Part shown: one piece after another, positions 17,732-26,615 of the stretch
Layout: every line of letters begins with the position of its first letter
How positions within the stretch are numbered: position 1 is the stretch's first letter
NCBI GenBank assembly: GCA_026707445.1
Contig: JAPOWV010000043.1
Span: 1-59,181 of the forward strand
From: Gammaproteobacteria bacterium
GTDB lineage: Bacteria > Pseudomonadota > Gammaproteobacteria > Steroidobacterales > Foliamicaceae
Direction of reading: 5' to 3'
Length of the DNA: 59,181 bases
Position numbers and translations under genes: made by a program
Notes under the pieces: generated by a model
Databases searched by the model: none
The model's input: the letters and a program-made list of their open reading frames with translations, nothing else
Told to the model about the DNA's origin: nothing

Positions 17732-18331
17732 ATGCAATCACCGGTGCTTGAGCGGCTGGTGGGCGGGGCGGTCCTTGTGGCCTTGCTCCTGTTGCTGGCC
17801 CTGGTAATCGGCCCGCGGGAAGGGGTCCGCATGCCGGACGAAGAGGGTTCTGAAAGCCCTGTGGCCCACGTCGCACCTCAATCCGCCGAACCGGGTATCG
17901 CCGCAGTGCCGGACGATAGCCGCCGGGAACCCGGTCCGCGCACCGTCGCCCAATGGGTGCCTCCGGGTTCGGTGCCCCACGCGCCGCAGCCCGCCAGGGC
18001 ATCCGGCACGCCACCGGAAACGACGGAAGAAGACACGCCCTCGTCGAGTCCCCGCGAAACTGTGGAAACCCCCGCAGTTCAGGCCGTGCCTCAGTGGGCC
18101 GTGCAGGTCGGCAGTTTCTCCTCGCGCGCGAATGCCGACCGGCTGTCCGAATGGTGCCGCGAACAGGGATACGGCGTGAGGGTCGTGACCGGGCAGGACG
18201 GCGGCCGGACCTTGCATAAGGTACGCGTCGGCCCCTATGCCTCGAGGGCCAACGCGCGTACGGCGGTCGCCGAGCTGGCTCTTCTGGGACGTGACGGTTT
18301 TGTCTCGGATTGGGAGAACGCGTCGCCGTGA
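17732..18331 (+). CDS. SPOR-domain protein, DedD-like
   Basis: A 199-aa bitopic inner-membrane protein: one N-terminal membrane helix (about residues 9-26), a Pro/Glu/Ser-rich periplasmic linker (about 30-120) and a C-terminal SPOR domain (about 122-199) with WAVQVGSFSSRANADRL and HKVRVGPYASRANARTAV. SPOR domains bind denuded septal peptidoglycan, so it should gather at the division site. The position just before cvpA and purF is where dedD sits in Escherichia coli. Its TGA overlaps the GTG start of cvpA by 4 nt. Confidence 0.85.
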   Translation: MQSPVLERLVGGAVLVALLLLLALVIGPREGVRMPDEEGSESPVAHVAPQSAEPGIAAVPDDSRREPGPRTVAQWVPPGSVPHAPQPARASGTPPETTEEDTPSSSPRETVETPAVQAVPQWAVQVGSFSSRANADRLSEWCREQGYGVRVVTGQDGGRTLHKVRVGPYASRANARTAVAELALLGRDGFVSDWENASP

Positions 18332-18864
18332 CCCTGTTCGACTGGATCGTCCTGGTGATATTCGTGTCCGCCGCCTGGCTTGGAATGAAACGCGGTTTCC
18401 TTTCCGCCGCCCTGAACCTTGCGACCTGGGTTGCGGGCGTGTTTCTGGCCTTTGCCCTGGGCGACGTTGTCGTGGCCACGCTGCTGTCCGCTTGGCCGGC
18501 GAAAATCGAGGCCTGGCTTGCGAGCAATCCGCTCGCCGGAGCGATTTTTCGAGGTCCGACCGTTGCCGAATCCGTGGCCCTCTGGGCGGCCCGGCTGGGC
18601 GTGCTGGTGGTCGTACTCGTGATCGGTTCGACCCTGGCGGGACTGGTGTCTCGAGCGGTGGAAAACAGCGTCCTGGCTTCCGCAAATAGCGCCTTGGGCG
18701 TATTATTGGGTGCCGCCAAAGGCTGGCTGATTGCAGGTGGACTTCTGCTCTTATGCACACACGTGGGGCCCGAGACCTGGGTGCAGGGTTCGATGAGCCT
18801 GCCTTTCCTTGAACCGGTAAGCGACGCCCTGAGCCTGCTGCTCAAGGCGCTGGGTGGCCGCTGA
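18328..18864 (+). CDS. cvpA: CvpA family membrane protein
   Basis: A 178-aa inner-membrane protein of the CvpA family with four hydrophobic segments and the starting pattern LFDWIVLVIFVSAAWLGMKR. CvpA supports colicin V production and envelope homeostasis in enterics, and usually precedes purF. I choose the GTG at 18328, which overlaps the previous stop (GTGA); an upstream TTG at 18310 would add six residues. The stop overlaps the purF ATG by one base (TGATG), so all three genes are translationally coupled. Confidence 0.9.
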   Translation: MTLFDWIVLVIFVSAAWLGMKRGFLSAALNLATWVAGVFLAFALGDVVVATLLSAWPAKIEAWLASNPLAGAIFRGPTVAESVALWAARLGVLVVVLVIGSTLAGLVSRAVENSVLASANSALGVLLGAAKGWLIAGGLLLLCTHVGPETWVQGSMSLPFLEPVSDALSLLLKALGGR

Positions 18865-20450
18865 TGTGCGGAATCGTCGGCCTGATGAGCCACGGCGCGG
18901 CGGCGCCGGAGATTTACGACGCGCTCATCATGCTCCAGCACCGGGGGCAAGACGCGGCCGGCATCATGACCGACGACGAAGGCATGTGCCGCAAACGCCG
19001 CGCGCGCGGACTCGTGCGCGAGACGTTCCGCACCCGCCACATGCAGAACCTGCGGGGTTCCGCCGGCCTGGGCCATGTGCGCTATCCGACCGCCGGTTCC
19101 GACAAGAACTCCGAAACCCAGCCGTTCTTCGTCAACAGCCCGTACGGGATCGCCCTGGCGCACAACGGCAATCTGACCAACGCGCACGAGCTGGCAGGCG
19201 AGATGCGCCAGCGCGACCGCCGCTATCTCAATACCGATTCCGACAGCGAACTGCTGCTGAACGTTTTCGCCCACGAGCTGCTGCGCACGTCGCGCCGGTC
19301 GATGGACACCGACGCCGTGTTCCGCGCGGTGCGCGGCGTCCACAAGCGCTGCAAGGGCGCCTACTCGGTCGTGTGCCTGATTCTGGGCTTCGGACTGGTC
19401 GCTTTCCGCGATCCCTACGGCATCCGGCCGATGGTGGTCGGGCGGCGGGAAAGCAAGAAGGGGCCGGAATACCTGGTGGCTTCGGAAAGCGTCGCGCTGC
19501 AGCAGCTCGGCTTCGAACTGGAGCGGGACGTGATGCCCGGCGAGGCCTGGGTCTTTCCCTACGGCGAGGAGGCGGTGACCCACCAGTGCGCGACCCGCAC
19601 GCAATACACGCCGTGCATCTTCGAATACGTCTATTTCGCCCGCCCGGATTCGCTGATGGACCGGATTTCGGTGCACAAGGCGCGCCTGAGAATGGGCGAG
19701 CGCCTGGTGGAGAAGATCCAGCGCGAGCACGACACCAGCGACGTGGACGTGGTGATTCCGATCCCCGACACCAGCCGCACCAGCGCCATGGAGGTGGCGA
19801 ACCGGCTGAATGTCAAGTACCGCGAGGGCTTCATCAAGAACCGCTACATCGGCCGCACCTTCATCATGCCGGGCCAGGACGAGCGAAAACGCTCGGTGCG
19901 CCAGAAGCTCAATCCCATCAACCTGGAATTCCGCGGCAAGAATGTGCTGCTGGTGGACGATTCCATCGTGCGCGGCACCACTTCGCGGCAGATCGTCGAG
20001 ATGTCCCGCGAGGCGGGCGCGCGGAAGGTGTACTTCGCTTCGGCCGCCCCGCCTGTCCGTTACCAGAACGTCTACGGGATCGACATGCCGGCGCCGGACG
20101 AGCTGATCGCGGCCAATCGCACGGTGGAGGAGGTCGAGGAAAGAATCGGCGCCGACTGGCTGGTTTACCAGGACCTGGGCGACCTGATCTCCGCGGTCAA
20201 TTTCCGGCGTGCGGAGATCACCGGTTTCGACGTTTCCTGCTTCAACGGCCAGTACGTGACCGGCGGCGTGGACCGCAAACTGCTCCGCCGGATCGCCAGG
20301 GAACGTGCGGACGCCGTGCGGGCCAAGCGCCGGGCGCGAAAGCGGAAAGCCAGGAAAAAGGCCGCGCGGGTGGCCGCCGCCGAGCCGGTGGCCGCCGCCC
20401 AGCCGCCGAAGTTGGCCGAGTTGCCCGCCCTCGAAGTCGAACGCGGCTAG
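18864..20450 (+). CDS. purF: Amidophosphoribosyltransferase
   Basis: A 528-aa enzyme that makes phosphoribosylamine, the first committed step of purine synthesis. Class-II glutamine amidotransferase domain with the N-terminal nucleophile Cys2 (MCGIVGLMSHG), then the phosphoribosyltransferase domain with the PRPP motif VLLVDDSIVRGTTS (about residues 361-374). The protein ends in an unusual Arg/Lys- then Ala/Pro-rich tail of about 50 residues after IARERADAVRA, probably disordered. Its stop is shared with that of lpxH: the palindrome CTAG at 20447-20450 supplies TAG on both strands. Confidence 0.97.
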   Translation: MCGIVGLMSHGAAAPEIYDALIMLQHRGQDAAGIMTDDEGMCRKRRARGLVRETFRTRHMQNLRGSAGLGHVRYPTAGSDKNSETQPFFVNSPYGIALAHNGNLTNAHELAGEMRQRDRRYLNTDSDSELLLNVFAHELLRTSRRSMDTDAVFRAVRGVHKRCKGAYSVVCLILGFGLVAFRDPYGIRPMVVGRRESKKGPEYLVASESVALQQLGFELERDVMPGEAWVFPYGEEAVTHQCATRTQYTPCIFEYVYFARPDSLMDRISVHKARLRMGERLVEKIQREHDTSDVDVVIPIPDTSRTSAMEVANRLNVKYREGFIKNRYIGRTFIMPGQDERKRSVRQKLNPINLEFRGKNVLLVDDSIVRGTTSRQIVEMSREAGARKVYFASAAPPVRYQNVYGIDMPAPDELIAANRTVEEVEERIGADWLVYQDLGDLISAVNFRRAEITGFDVSCFNGQYVTGGVDRKLLRRIARERADAVRAKRRARKRKARKKAARVAAAEPVAAAQPPKLAELPALEVERG

Positions 20451-21169
20451 AGATCGAACGCCTCCAGCCGAAACCTCTTGCCGTCGTATTCCAGCGCCCA
20501 GCCGCGCTCGAACCAGTCGCCCAGAACGATCCGCGTGGCGGGGCCGCCGTCCAGTTCGAATTCGTGCACGTCGGGACGGTGCGTGTGGCCGTGAATGAAC
20601 CGCCGCACTCCGTTCGCGCGCATGACATCGGCCACCGCGGCCGTGTTGACGTCCATGATCTCCATCGGCTTGCCGCCGGTTGAAATCCGGCTGGCGTCAC
20701 GCGCCTGAGCGGCCAGCGCACGCCTAGCCGTCAGCGGCAGGGCCAGGAACTGCGCCTGCCACTTCGGATCGCGGACCATGGTGCGAAACTCCTGATAGTC
20801 ATGGTCGTCGGTGCACAGGCTGTCGCCATGCATCAGAAGCACGTTTTCCCCGCCCAGGTCCACGACGCTGGTTTCCGGAAGCAGCGTTACGCCTGTTCGG
20901 CCGGAAAAGCCGTCCCCGATCAGGAAGTCCCGGTTGCCGTGCACGAACCACGCCGGAACCCCGCCTGAAGTCAGTTCCGCCAGCGCGTCCATAATCTCGC
21001 CGGCGTGGGGATCGTCGTCGTCGTCGCCCACCCAGGCTTCGAAGAGATCACCCAGGATATAGAGCGCCTCGGCTTCGGCGGCGCGACGCCTCAGGAATTC
21101 GTGGAAAGCTTGGGTTGCGGCGGGTCGGGTGGCGTCCAGATGGAGATCGGAGATGAAAAGGGTGCTCAT
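20447..21169 (-). CDS. lpxH: UDP-2,3-diacylglucosamine diphosphatase
   Basis: A 240-aa metallophosphoesterase of lipid A synthesis that hydrolyses UDP-2,3-diacylglucosamine to lipid X and UMP. The metal-binding motifs are present in order: SDLHL (residues 6-10), GDLFEAW (about 40-46), HGNRDF (about 76-81), MHGDSL (about 112-117) and HGHTHRP (about 194-200). This supports an LPS-bearing outer membrane. The ATG overlaps the stop of the upstream cyclophilin gene by 4 nt. Confidence 0.95.
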   Translation of the reverse strand: MSTLFISDLHLDATRPAATQAFHEFLRRRAAEAEALYILGDLFEAWVGDDDDDPHAGEIMDALAELTSGGVPAWFVHGNRDFLIGDGFSGRTGVTLLPETSVVDLGGENVLLMHGDSLCTDDHDYQEFRTMVRDPKWQAQFLALPLTARRALAAQARDASRISTGGKPMEIMDVNTAAVADVMRANGVRRFIHGHTHRPDVHEFELDGGPATRIVLGDWFERGWALEYDGKRFRLEAFDL

Positions 21170-21792
21170 TCAGTCACGCGCAGGACCCGTTCGATGATCA
21201 CCGGCGCCGCCGGCACGTCGCTGCCGAAGGGACCGCCCGGACCGGTGGCGCGGTTTCCGATCTCGTCCACGACCTCCATACCGCTGACTACTTGTCCGAA
21301 CACGGCGTATCCCCAGCGTCCCGGCCGCGGGTTCAGCGCCACGTTGTCCTGAAGATTGATGTAGAACTGGTTCTTCGCCGAATGCGGATCGCCGGTGCGC
21401 GCCATGGCGATGGTGCCGCGCAGATTGGAGCGGCCGTTGCCGGACTCGTTGGGCAATGTTTCATCGATCAGGCGCTCCTGGAAATCGACCGACCATCCGC
21501 CGCCCTGGATCACGAAGTCCTTGACCACGCGGTGGAAGATTGTGCCCTCGTAGAAGCGGCTGCCGGCCAGAAGCAGGAACTGCTTTACCGTGAGCGGGGC
21601 GTCGTTGGCGAACAGTTCCAGCGTGAAGGCGCCGGCGGTCGTTTCCACCCGCACGCGCGGGAAGGGATCCATTTCTTCTTCTGCTTCGACCGGTTCCTGC
21701 GCGGCAGCGGCGCCGGCGCCCAGCGCCAGCACGCATAGCGCTGCTAACCAGCACTGGAAACGAGGGCTGCCTTGAAGTCTCGTGTTTCTCAT
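21166..21792 (-). CDS. Periplasmic peptidyl-prolyl cis-trans isomerase (cyclophilin)
   Basis: A 208-aa cyclophilin-type isomerase with a Sec signal peptide (FQCWLAALCVLALGAGAAAA), so it is periplasmic, PpiA-like. Catalytic and binding residues are readable in FHRVVKDFVIQGGG (Arg), KNQFYINL and YAVFGQVVSGMEVVDEI. I choose the ATG at 21792 because it overlaps the folD stop (ATGA) and gives the signal peptide; a longer open frame upstream runs through folD and is not used. It is the middle gene of folD, ppi, lpxH. Confidence 0.92.
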   Translation of the reverse strand: MRNTRLQGSPRFQCWLAALCVLALGAGAAAAQEPVEAEEEMDPFPRVRVETTAGAFTLELFANDAPLTVKQFLLLAGSRFYEGTIFHRVVKDFVIQGGGWSVDFQERLIDETLPNESGNGRSNLRGTIAMARTGDPHSAKNQFYINLQDNVALNPRPGRWGYAVFGQVVSGMEVVDEIGNRATGPGGPFGSDVPAAPVIIERVLRVTE

Positions 21793-22664
21793 TTCGGTTT
21801 GTCCTGCGAATTCGTCGTGTTGTAAATGGCGGCATCCAGCGTGTTCTGCAACAGCATGGCGACGGTCATCGGACCCACTCCGCCCGGCACCGGCGCAATC
21901 CAGGCCGCACGTTTGCGCGCCTCCTCGAATTCTACGTCGCCGCGCAGCTTCCCGTCGCTCATTCTGGTAATGCCGATGTCCATCACAACGGCGCCCTCGC
22001 GTATCCAGGCGCCCGGAATGAGCCCCGGCTTGCCCACGGCGCTGCAGAGGATTTCCGCCTGCCGGACATGCTGCTCGAGATTGGTCGTGAACCGGTGGCA
22101 GACCGTGACCGTGGCGCCGGCCAGAAGCAGCTCCAGCGCCAGCGGGCGCCCCACCAGGTTCGATGCGCCCACCACCACGCAATGCTTGCCCTTAGGCTTG
22201 ACGCCGATCTTCTCCAGCATGCGGATCACCCCCACCGCGGTGCAGGGCCGCAACCTGGGCGTGCGCAGCGCCAGCAGTCCGAAGGTCAGCGGATGAAAAC
22301 CGTCCACGTCCTTGCCCGGGTCAATGCGCTGGATGACGTTCAGCGAGTTGATGCGCTCGGGCAGGGGCAGCTGCACCAGGATGCCGTCCACGTTTCCGTC
22401 CCGGTTGAATTCGTCGATCAACGCCAGCAGCGTCGGCTCGTCCGTTTCCGCCGGGAGGTTGTGATCCAGCGATGCGATGCCGGCCGTAGCGCAGGCCCGC
22501 CGCTTGTTCCGCACGTAAACCTGCGAGGCCGGGTCCGCCCCCACCAGCACCGTGGCCAGCGCCGGCGCCCGGTGGCCTTCGGCAAGCCGCTCCTGGACCG
22601 TCTGCCGGATTTCCTCACGGATCGCGGAAGCTATGGCCTTGCCGTCAATCAGTCGCGCGGTCAT
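21789..22664 (-). CDS. folD: Bifunctional methylenetetrahydrofolate dehydrogenase/cyclohydrolase
   Basis: A 291-aa folate enzyme that interconverts 5,10-methylene- and 10-formyl-THF. Key segments: YVRNKRRACATAGI with the catalytic Lys (about residues 51-64), VDGILVQLPLP (about 93-103), DPGKDVDGFHP (about 118-128) and the Rossmann loop VVVGASNLVGRP (about 163-174). The frame stays open upstream to 22895, but the family starts at MTARLIDGKAIA, so the ATG at 22664 is used. A GATAAT sequence lies a little upstream of this ATG on the coding strand. Confidence 0.96.
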   Translation of the reverse strand: MTARLIDGKAIASAIREEIRQTVQERLAEGHRAPALATVLVGADPASQVYVRNKRRACATAGIASLDHNLPAETDEPTLLALIDEFNRDGNVDGILVQLPLPERINSLNVIQRIDPGKDVDGFHPLTFGLLALRTPRLRPCTAVGVIRMLEKIGVKPKGKHCVVVGASNLVGRPLALELLLAGATVTVCHRFTTNLEQHVRQAEILCSAVGKPGLIPGAWIREGAVVMDIGITRMSDGKLRGDVEFEEARKRAAWIAPVPGGVGPMTVAMLLQNTLDAAIYNTTNSQDKPK

Positions 22665-22763
22665 AGAGAAAACGATATTATCCGACTGCGCCGCCCCTTC
22701 ACCAGCTTGTTTGGCACACAATCCTACCCAGGTCCTGATCAGATTCCTTAATAATTCCCCGAT

Positions 22764-24164
22764 ATGACCGCGCCCAACTGGAAGAACCGGACCCTGTTCC
22801 ACGGGGACAACCTGGAATTCCTCAGGTCCATGAATTCCGAAAGTGTGGACCTTATAGCAACCGATCCCCCGTTCAACAAGGGGAAGGATTTTCATGCGAC
22901 TCCGGACAGTTTAGCCGCCGGGGCGAAATTCCAAGACCGATGGAGTTGGGAAAAGGATGTTCATGAGGAATGGACTGACCAGATCAAGGACGATCATCCG
23001 AAGCTCTTGGAGGCGATTGAGAGTGCTCGTTACGCTCACAGCGACGGAATGGGCGCTTACGTGTGCTTCATGGCCGTCAGGCTATTGGCGATGCGACGGG
23101 TATTGAAGCCGACAGGATCAATCTATCTACATTGTGATCCCACGGCGAGCCACTACCTGAAAGCCGTTATGGACGCGATATTTGGGTGGAGAAATTTTCG
23201 GAATGAGATAATTTGGGGTTACAAGACAGGAGGGGTGCCGAGAGAGTCGGGCCGGTTCGCGAGGAAGCACGATGTGGTTCTGTTCTATTGCAAGAATGAA
23301 AAGACGGTTGAGTTCAATCAGTTCAAGGAAATCAGCTATACGCGGACGTTGCCTGAACCGCACACGGCAAGCGGCAGGCGCTTGGGTGTGGGGAGGGATG
23401 AGTTTGGCAAGTTTCGCCATGTGGCGATGCGTGATTGGTGGGTGGAATACGGGATTAATTCAGAGGCGGACATAACGCCCTTGTACAGGAACAACACTGA
23501 GAGGGTGGGGTGGCCCACCCAGAAGCCTCTGGCTCTTTACGAACGTATCGTCAAAGCTTCCAGCAATGAAGGAGATTTCGTGCTTGACCCCTTCGCAGGA
23601 TGCGCCACGACATGCGTGGCAGCCGAGCGGCTAGGCAGGCAGTGGGCCGGAATAGACATCTGGGAAGAGGCGCATGAAGTAGTCCTGGACCGCCTCAAGC
23701 GCGAAGTGGGACTGTTCGGCGATGTCACGTTCACCGACCGATTGCCGGAACGAACAGATGAAGGGGAAACGGCGTCTGTCGCCTTGGAGACGATCAACCG
23801 GAGGCAGCTTGCCGCATGGCAAAAGCTGTCGCACAAGCAGATGGTGGAAATCCTCACGAAGGCCCAGGCGGATTCTGGCAATCCCCAATTGGTGGTCTGC
23901 GCCGGATGCGGCCGGAGGCTTGAGCCGGAATTCATGGAGCTGGATCACTTGACGCCCAAATCAGAACCCCACAGTACCAACGATCTGTCCAACAGGATTC
24001 TGCTTTGCCGTCCTTGCAACGGAAGGAAGAGCGACAGGCACGCCATGAAAGGCTTGTGGAGGGAGAACGGGAAGGTCGGCTGGATGACGGACAGGACCTT
24101 GGCGGAAAACGCGCTCAAACAGGCATACAACGCCTACAGGCGCGAGGAGAGGAGATCAGAATAG
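22764..24164 (+). CDS. Beta-class DNA methyltransferase fused to a C-terminal HNH domain
   Basis: A 466-aa protein with two parts. Residues 1-330 form an N6-adenine/N4-cytosine DNA methyltransferase in beta-class order: motif IV TDPPFNKGKDF (about 33-43) precedes motif I LDPFAGCATTCVAAERLG (about 274-291). Residues 375-440 form an HNH-type zinc nuclease fold: CAGCGRRLEPEF, ELDHLTPKSE and ILLCRPCNGRKSDR give the paired cysteines, the His and the Asn. A single chain could thus both modify and cut DNA, or the HNH could be a DNA-binding remnant. The gene has a lower GC content than the adjoining folD block and faces the AlkB/helicase operon. Target site unknown. Confidence 0.88.
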   Translation: MTAPNWKNRTLFHGDNLEFLRSMNSESVDLIATDPPFNKGKDFHATPDSLAAGAKFQDRWSWEKDVHEEWTDQIKDDHPKLLEAIESARYAHSDGMGAYVCFMAVRLLAMRRVLKPTGSIYLHCDPTASHYLKAVMDAIFGWRNFRNEIIWGYKTGGVPRESGRFARKHDVVLFYCKNEKTVEFNQFKEISYTRTLPEPHTASGRRLGVGRDEFGKFRHVAMRDWWVEYGINSEADITPLYRNNTERVGWPTQKPLALYERIVKASSNEGDFVLDPFAGCATTCVAAERLGRQWAGIDIWEEAHEVVLDRLKREVGLFGDVTFTDRLPERTDEGETASVALETINRRQLAAWQKLSHKQMVEILTKAQADSGNPQLVVCAGCGRRLEPEFMELDHLTPKSEPHSTNDLSNRILLCRPCNGRKSDRHAMKGLWRENGKVGWMTDRTLAENALKQAYNAYRREERRSE

Positions 24165-24311
24165 GGCTTTGGGTAGGATTGGATCGTAATTCCCCTTGCT
24201 TGGACCGTGTTTGCTTTGATGCGGACAACCTCTTGTGGCTTGCATTTGGGGACCCAAGAAGCGCGATCCGGGTTCGGTCTGCTTGGTCGGTAAACGTGGT
24301 TGCCGCCCGGG

Positions 24312-26615
24312 TTACTGTTTCAGCATACGGAAAGTCAGCGATAGCCTGCGGCGGCGAAGTTCTTTTTTGTTGGTGTCCGGGTTAGTCTCGTACTTCCGCT
24401 TGGGTATTTCGTGTTTCCATTTGTATCGGGCGTCTCCGCTCATGATCAGCGCACTCCGCTGTTCCAACCTTTGGGTGCGTTTGTCTTTTCCCAATCGGAA
24501 ATTCATTTCCCAAGACGCGAGCAGGCTGACGGTGGCGATTCCGTCGGCAAACGACGGCGCATCGGCGTGCCACGTGATGCCTTGGTTCCCGTGGTAATCG
24601 TTTACGATCACTTGGTCCGGAATCTTGCCAAGCAGTCGGAGATCGACTAGCCGCTTGCCCAGTTCTTTTGCCCAGTTCGGAAGAGGACCGAGATACATTG
24701 ACTTATCGACACGACGATCTCTATAACTGTATCGCCATCCGTAGTGCTGAACGCGTCGAGTCTTCAACTCGGCGCTCCAGGGAGAATTATCGATAACCGC
24801 AACTAAATCGCTTTCCTCACTATCGCTGAGGAAATCGGTTAGATAGTTGAGTCCCGGAATGCCCAGCATGTTTCGTTGAATTGAATCGGACGGTGCGATT
24901 TCCGCCTCTGCTGCCACGTCTGTCACGCGGCCCGTTTTTCCGATGTGCGCCTTCAGTTCCGTGGTAGGGGTCGCAGGCGGGTCGCTACGGATCACAGGCG
25001 GAGGCTCCTCCACACGGCCGGGCCCGACAGCAAGCCAATGCCGAAATTGCTCTGCGTCCAGCGTATCCTCAAACGTGACATCGGCGTGGGAACTGTCGTG
25101 CCGAAAGTGCAGCGCTGTCGGTCGAAGGATGCTAAGCGTCTTGCCATCGAACTGTAGATCTTCTTTTTCAGTCTCCAGTTGGCAGGGCTTTCGGAAAGAA
25201 ATTTGCCACCGCAGACACGGCCACTTCAGGTGCTTCGCCAAGTCTGTTGCAGCGCGCCTCATATCCGGCGAATCCAGATCCGCATCGAGCCAGTTACTGC
25301 GGCTGTGCGCCGTCCATTGAGCCACTTCCCGTTCGCCCCACAGCAGCACGAAATTCTCTCCCCGCTTCGACCAGTTGGGCCTGCCGGAAACGGAAGGCCA
25401 GGAAATTGCCCCATTGCCGCCACACACGCGAAACACATGGATCGTTAGCGCTTCCTGCTGTGCTGCGCTGCCACGGAACTTGCTGTCCAGGCGCAGGTAA
25501 CCCGTGAGCAGACCACAAAGGAGCGCAGCAGACCACCAGATCGCCGGCGGCAACTCCGGCATGTCGCTGAGCCACGTTATGAATCTCGCTGGCTTCGGGC
25601 GGGCGAGCACAAGCTGAATGGCAGTTTCCACAGGGCGGGTTTGCCATTGATCGAGCTCAATCGTGGATTCCGCACGCAGGATGCGCCGTGTGGACTCCAG
25701 CCATGCGGCGGTCTCCGGGCACGATCGCGCCTCCTCGGCAATCTCCTCAGCCAGTTCGCGGCCTGGCGCGTCCGCGCCTGCCGCCGCGAATACCTTGACC
25801 GTCGCCCGCCAAAGCAGGTTCTGCGAGTCGCCGAGATCAGAAATTCGTTGCTTGGCGTCCTGCGTCCAGGGTGGCGCCGCGCACCAGGGCGCATCGACCT
25901 TATCAGCGGCCGTCTGGAGTTTTTCATCGCCGTCGAGGCTTGCCACGAGAAGATCCAGCCAAGGCGCCATTCGTGGCACTGCCCAGATCGCCATGGACAT
26001 CGCGCCTTGCTGCGCGTCCACGGTGTCGGGAATCCCCGGTTCGGGCGGTTGTTCAGACCTTAGCCTTTTATACTTCGGCTGCCCGTGCGCCCCGGGAGTA
26101 TCGGATTCGGGCAGTCGTTCAGGCTCGAATCCGTTCGGATCAATGCAGCGATCGGATGTCGTAACGGTCGGTTCGGCAGGCAATTCAATGTTCGAGAAGC
26201 TTGCCGCAAGGCTGGTTAGGCGAACCCTTTCTTCCTCTGTCTTGACGGCAAGTTCGGAGATCGCAAAGGTGGGGATTGCGCCCGGGCAGAACAAAATGCG
26301 GGGGCGACGGCGACGAATGCGCATTTCTGGCAATTTCGCCGCCTTAAGTTTGACGCGCAATCGAATCGGATAAGAACCTGCGGCATCGTCCGGCTCGCGA
26401 AGGAATGCACGTTCGGCGAGCAGGTGGCCTGCTTGCGATGCGCGCGGTTGCAGCCAGCCGCTCTGCAGAGCATCAAGCAGCCGCCGATGGCTGATCTCCA
26501 TACCCAGCCAGCGATCCGTATCTCGTAAGGGGGACTTTGCAGCGTGCCCGCGTGACGGCCTAGCCGGCGCATTGTCTTCAAGCAGCGAGGGTTGGTTCGG
26601 ATGATCGCTGGCCAT
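24312..26615 (-). CDS. Large protein of unknown N-terminal fold with C-terminal AlkB-type 2OG-Fe(II) dioxygenase domain
   Basis: A 767-aa protein. The last ~180 residues are an AlkB-like dioxygenase: HGNQGITWHADAPSFADG supplies the iron-binding His-x-Asp (about 683/685), KWKHEIPK the second His (about 735), and RRLSLTFR the 2-oxoglutarate Arg. AlkB enzymes remove alkyl groups from DNA or RNA bases. The first ~560 residues are unfamiliar: an N-terminal segment starting EISHRRLLDALQSGWLQP, Pro-rich linkers and a Trp-rich middle (LPPAIWWSAALLCGLLTGYL). The gene is third in an operon; its ATG overlaps the helicase stop by one base (TGATG), and a GTG one codon earlier is also possible. Probably acts on nucleic acids prepared by its partners. 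Confidence 0.82.
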   Translation of the reverse strand: MASDHPNQPSLLEDNAPARPSRGHAAKSPLRDTDRWLGMEISHRRLLDALQSGWLQPRASQAGHLLAERAFLREPDDAAGSYPIRLRVKLKAAKLPEMRIRRRRPRILFCPGAIPTFAISELAVKTEEERVRLTSLAASFSNIELPAEPTVTTSDRCIDPNGFEPERLPESDTPGAHGQPKYKRLRSEQPPEPGIPDTVDAQQGAMSMAIWAVPRMAPWLDLLVASLDGDEKLQTAADKVDAPWCAAPPWTQDAKQRISDLGDSQNLLWRATVKVFAAAGADAPGRELAEEIAEEARSCPETAAWLESTRRILRAESTIELDQWQTRPVETAIQLVLARPKPARFITWLSDMPELPPAIWWSAALLCGLLTGYLRLDSKFRGSAAQQEALTIHVFRVCGGNGAISWPSVSGRPNWSKRGENFVLLWGEREVAQWTAHSRSNWLDADLDSPDMRRAATDLAKHLKWPCLRWQISFRKPCQLETEKEDLQFDGKTLSILRPTALHFRHDSSHADVTFEDTLDAEQFRHWLAVGPGRVEEPPPVIRSDPPATPTTELKAHIGKTGRVTDVAAEAEIAPSDSIQRNMLGIPGLNYLTDFLSDSEESDLVAVIDNSPWSAELKTRRVQHYGWRYSYRDRRVDKSMYLGPLPNWAKELGKRLVDLRLLGKIPDQVIVNDYHGNQGITWHADAPSFADGIATVSLLASWEMNFRLGKDKRTQRLEQRSALIMSGDARYKWKHEIPKRKYETNPDTNKKELRRRRLSLTFRMLKQ

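Noticed and set aside
17724..19730. 668-codon frame on the minus strand across dedD-like, cvpA and purF
   Set aside because: It covers three well-supported plus-strand genes and has no recognisable motif.
21793..22182. N-terminal extension of the cyclophilin frame
   Set aside because: It overlaps folD entirely; the ATG at 21792 gives a normal signal peptide.
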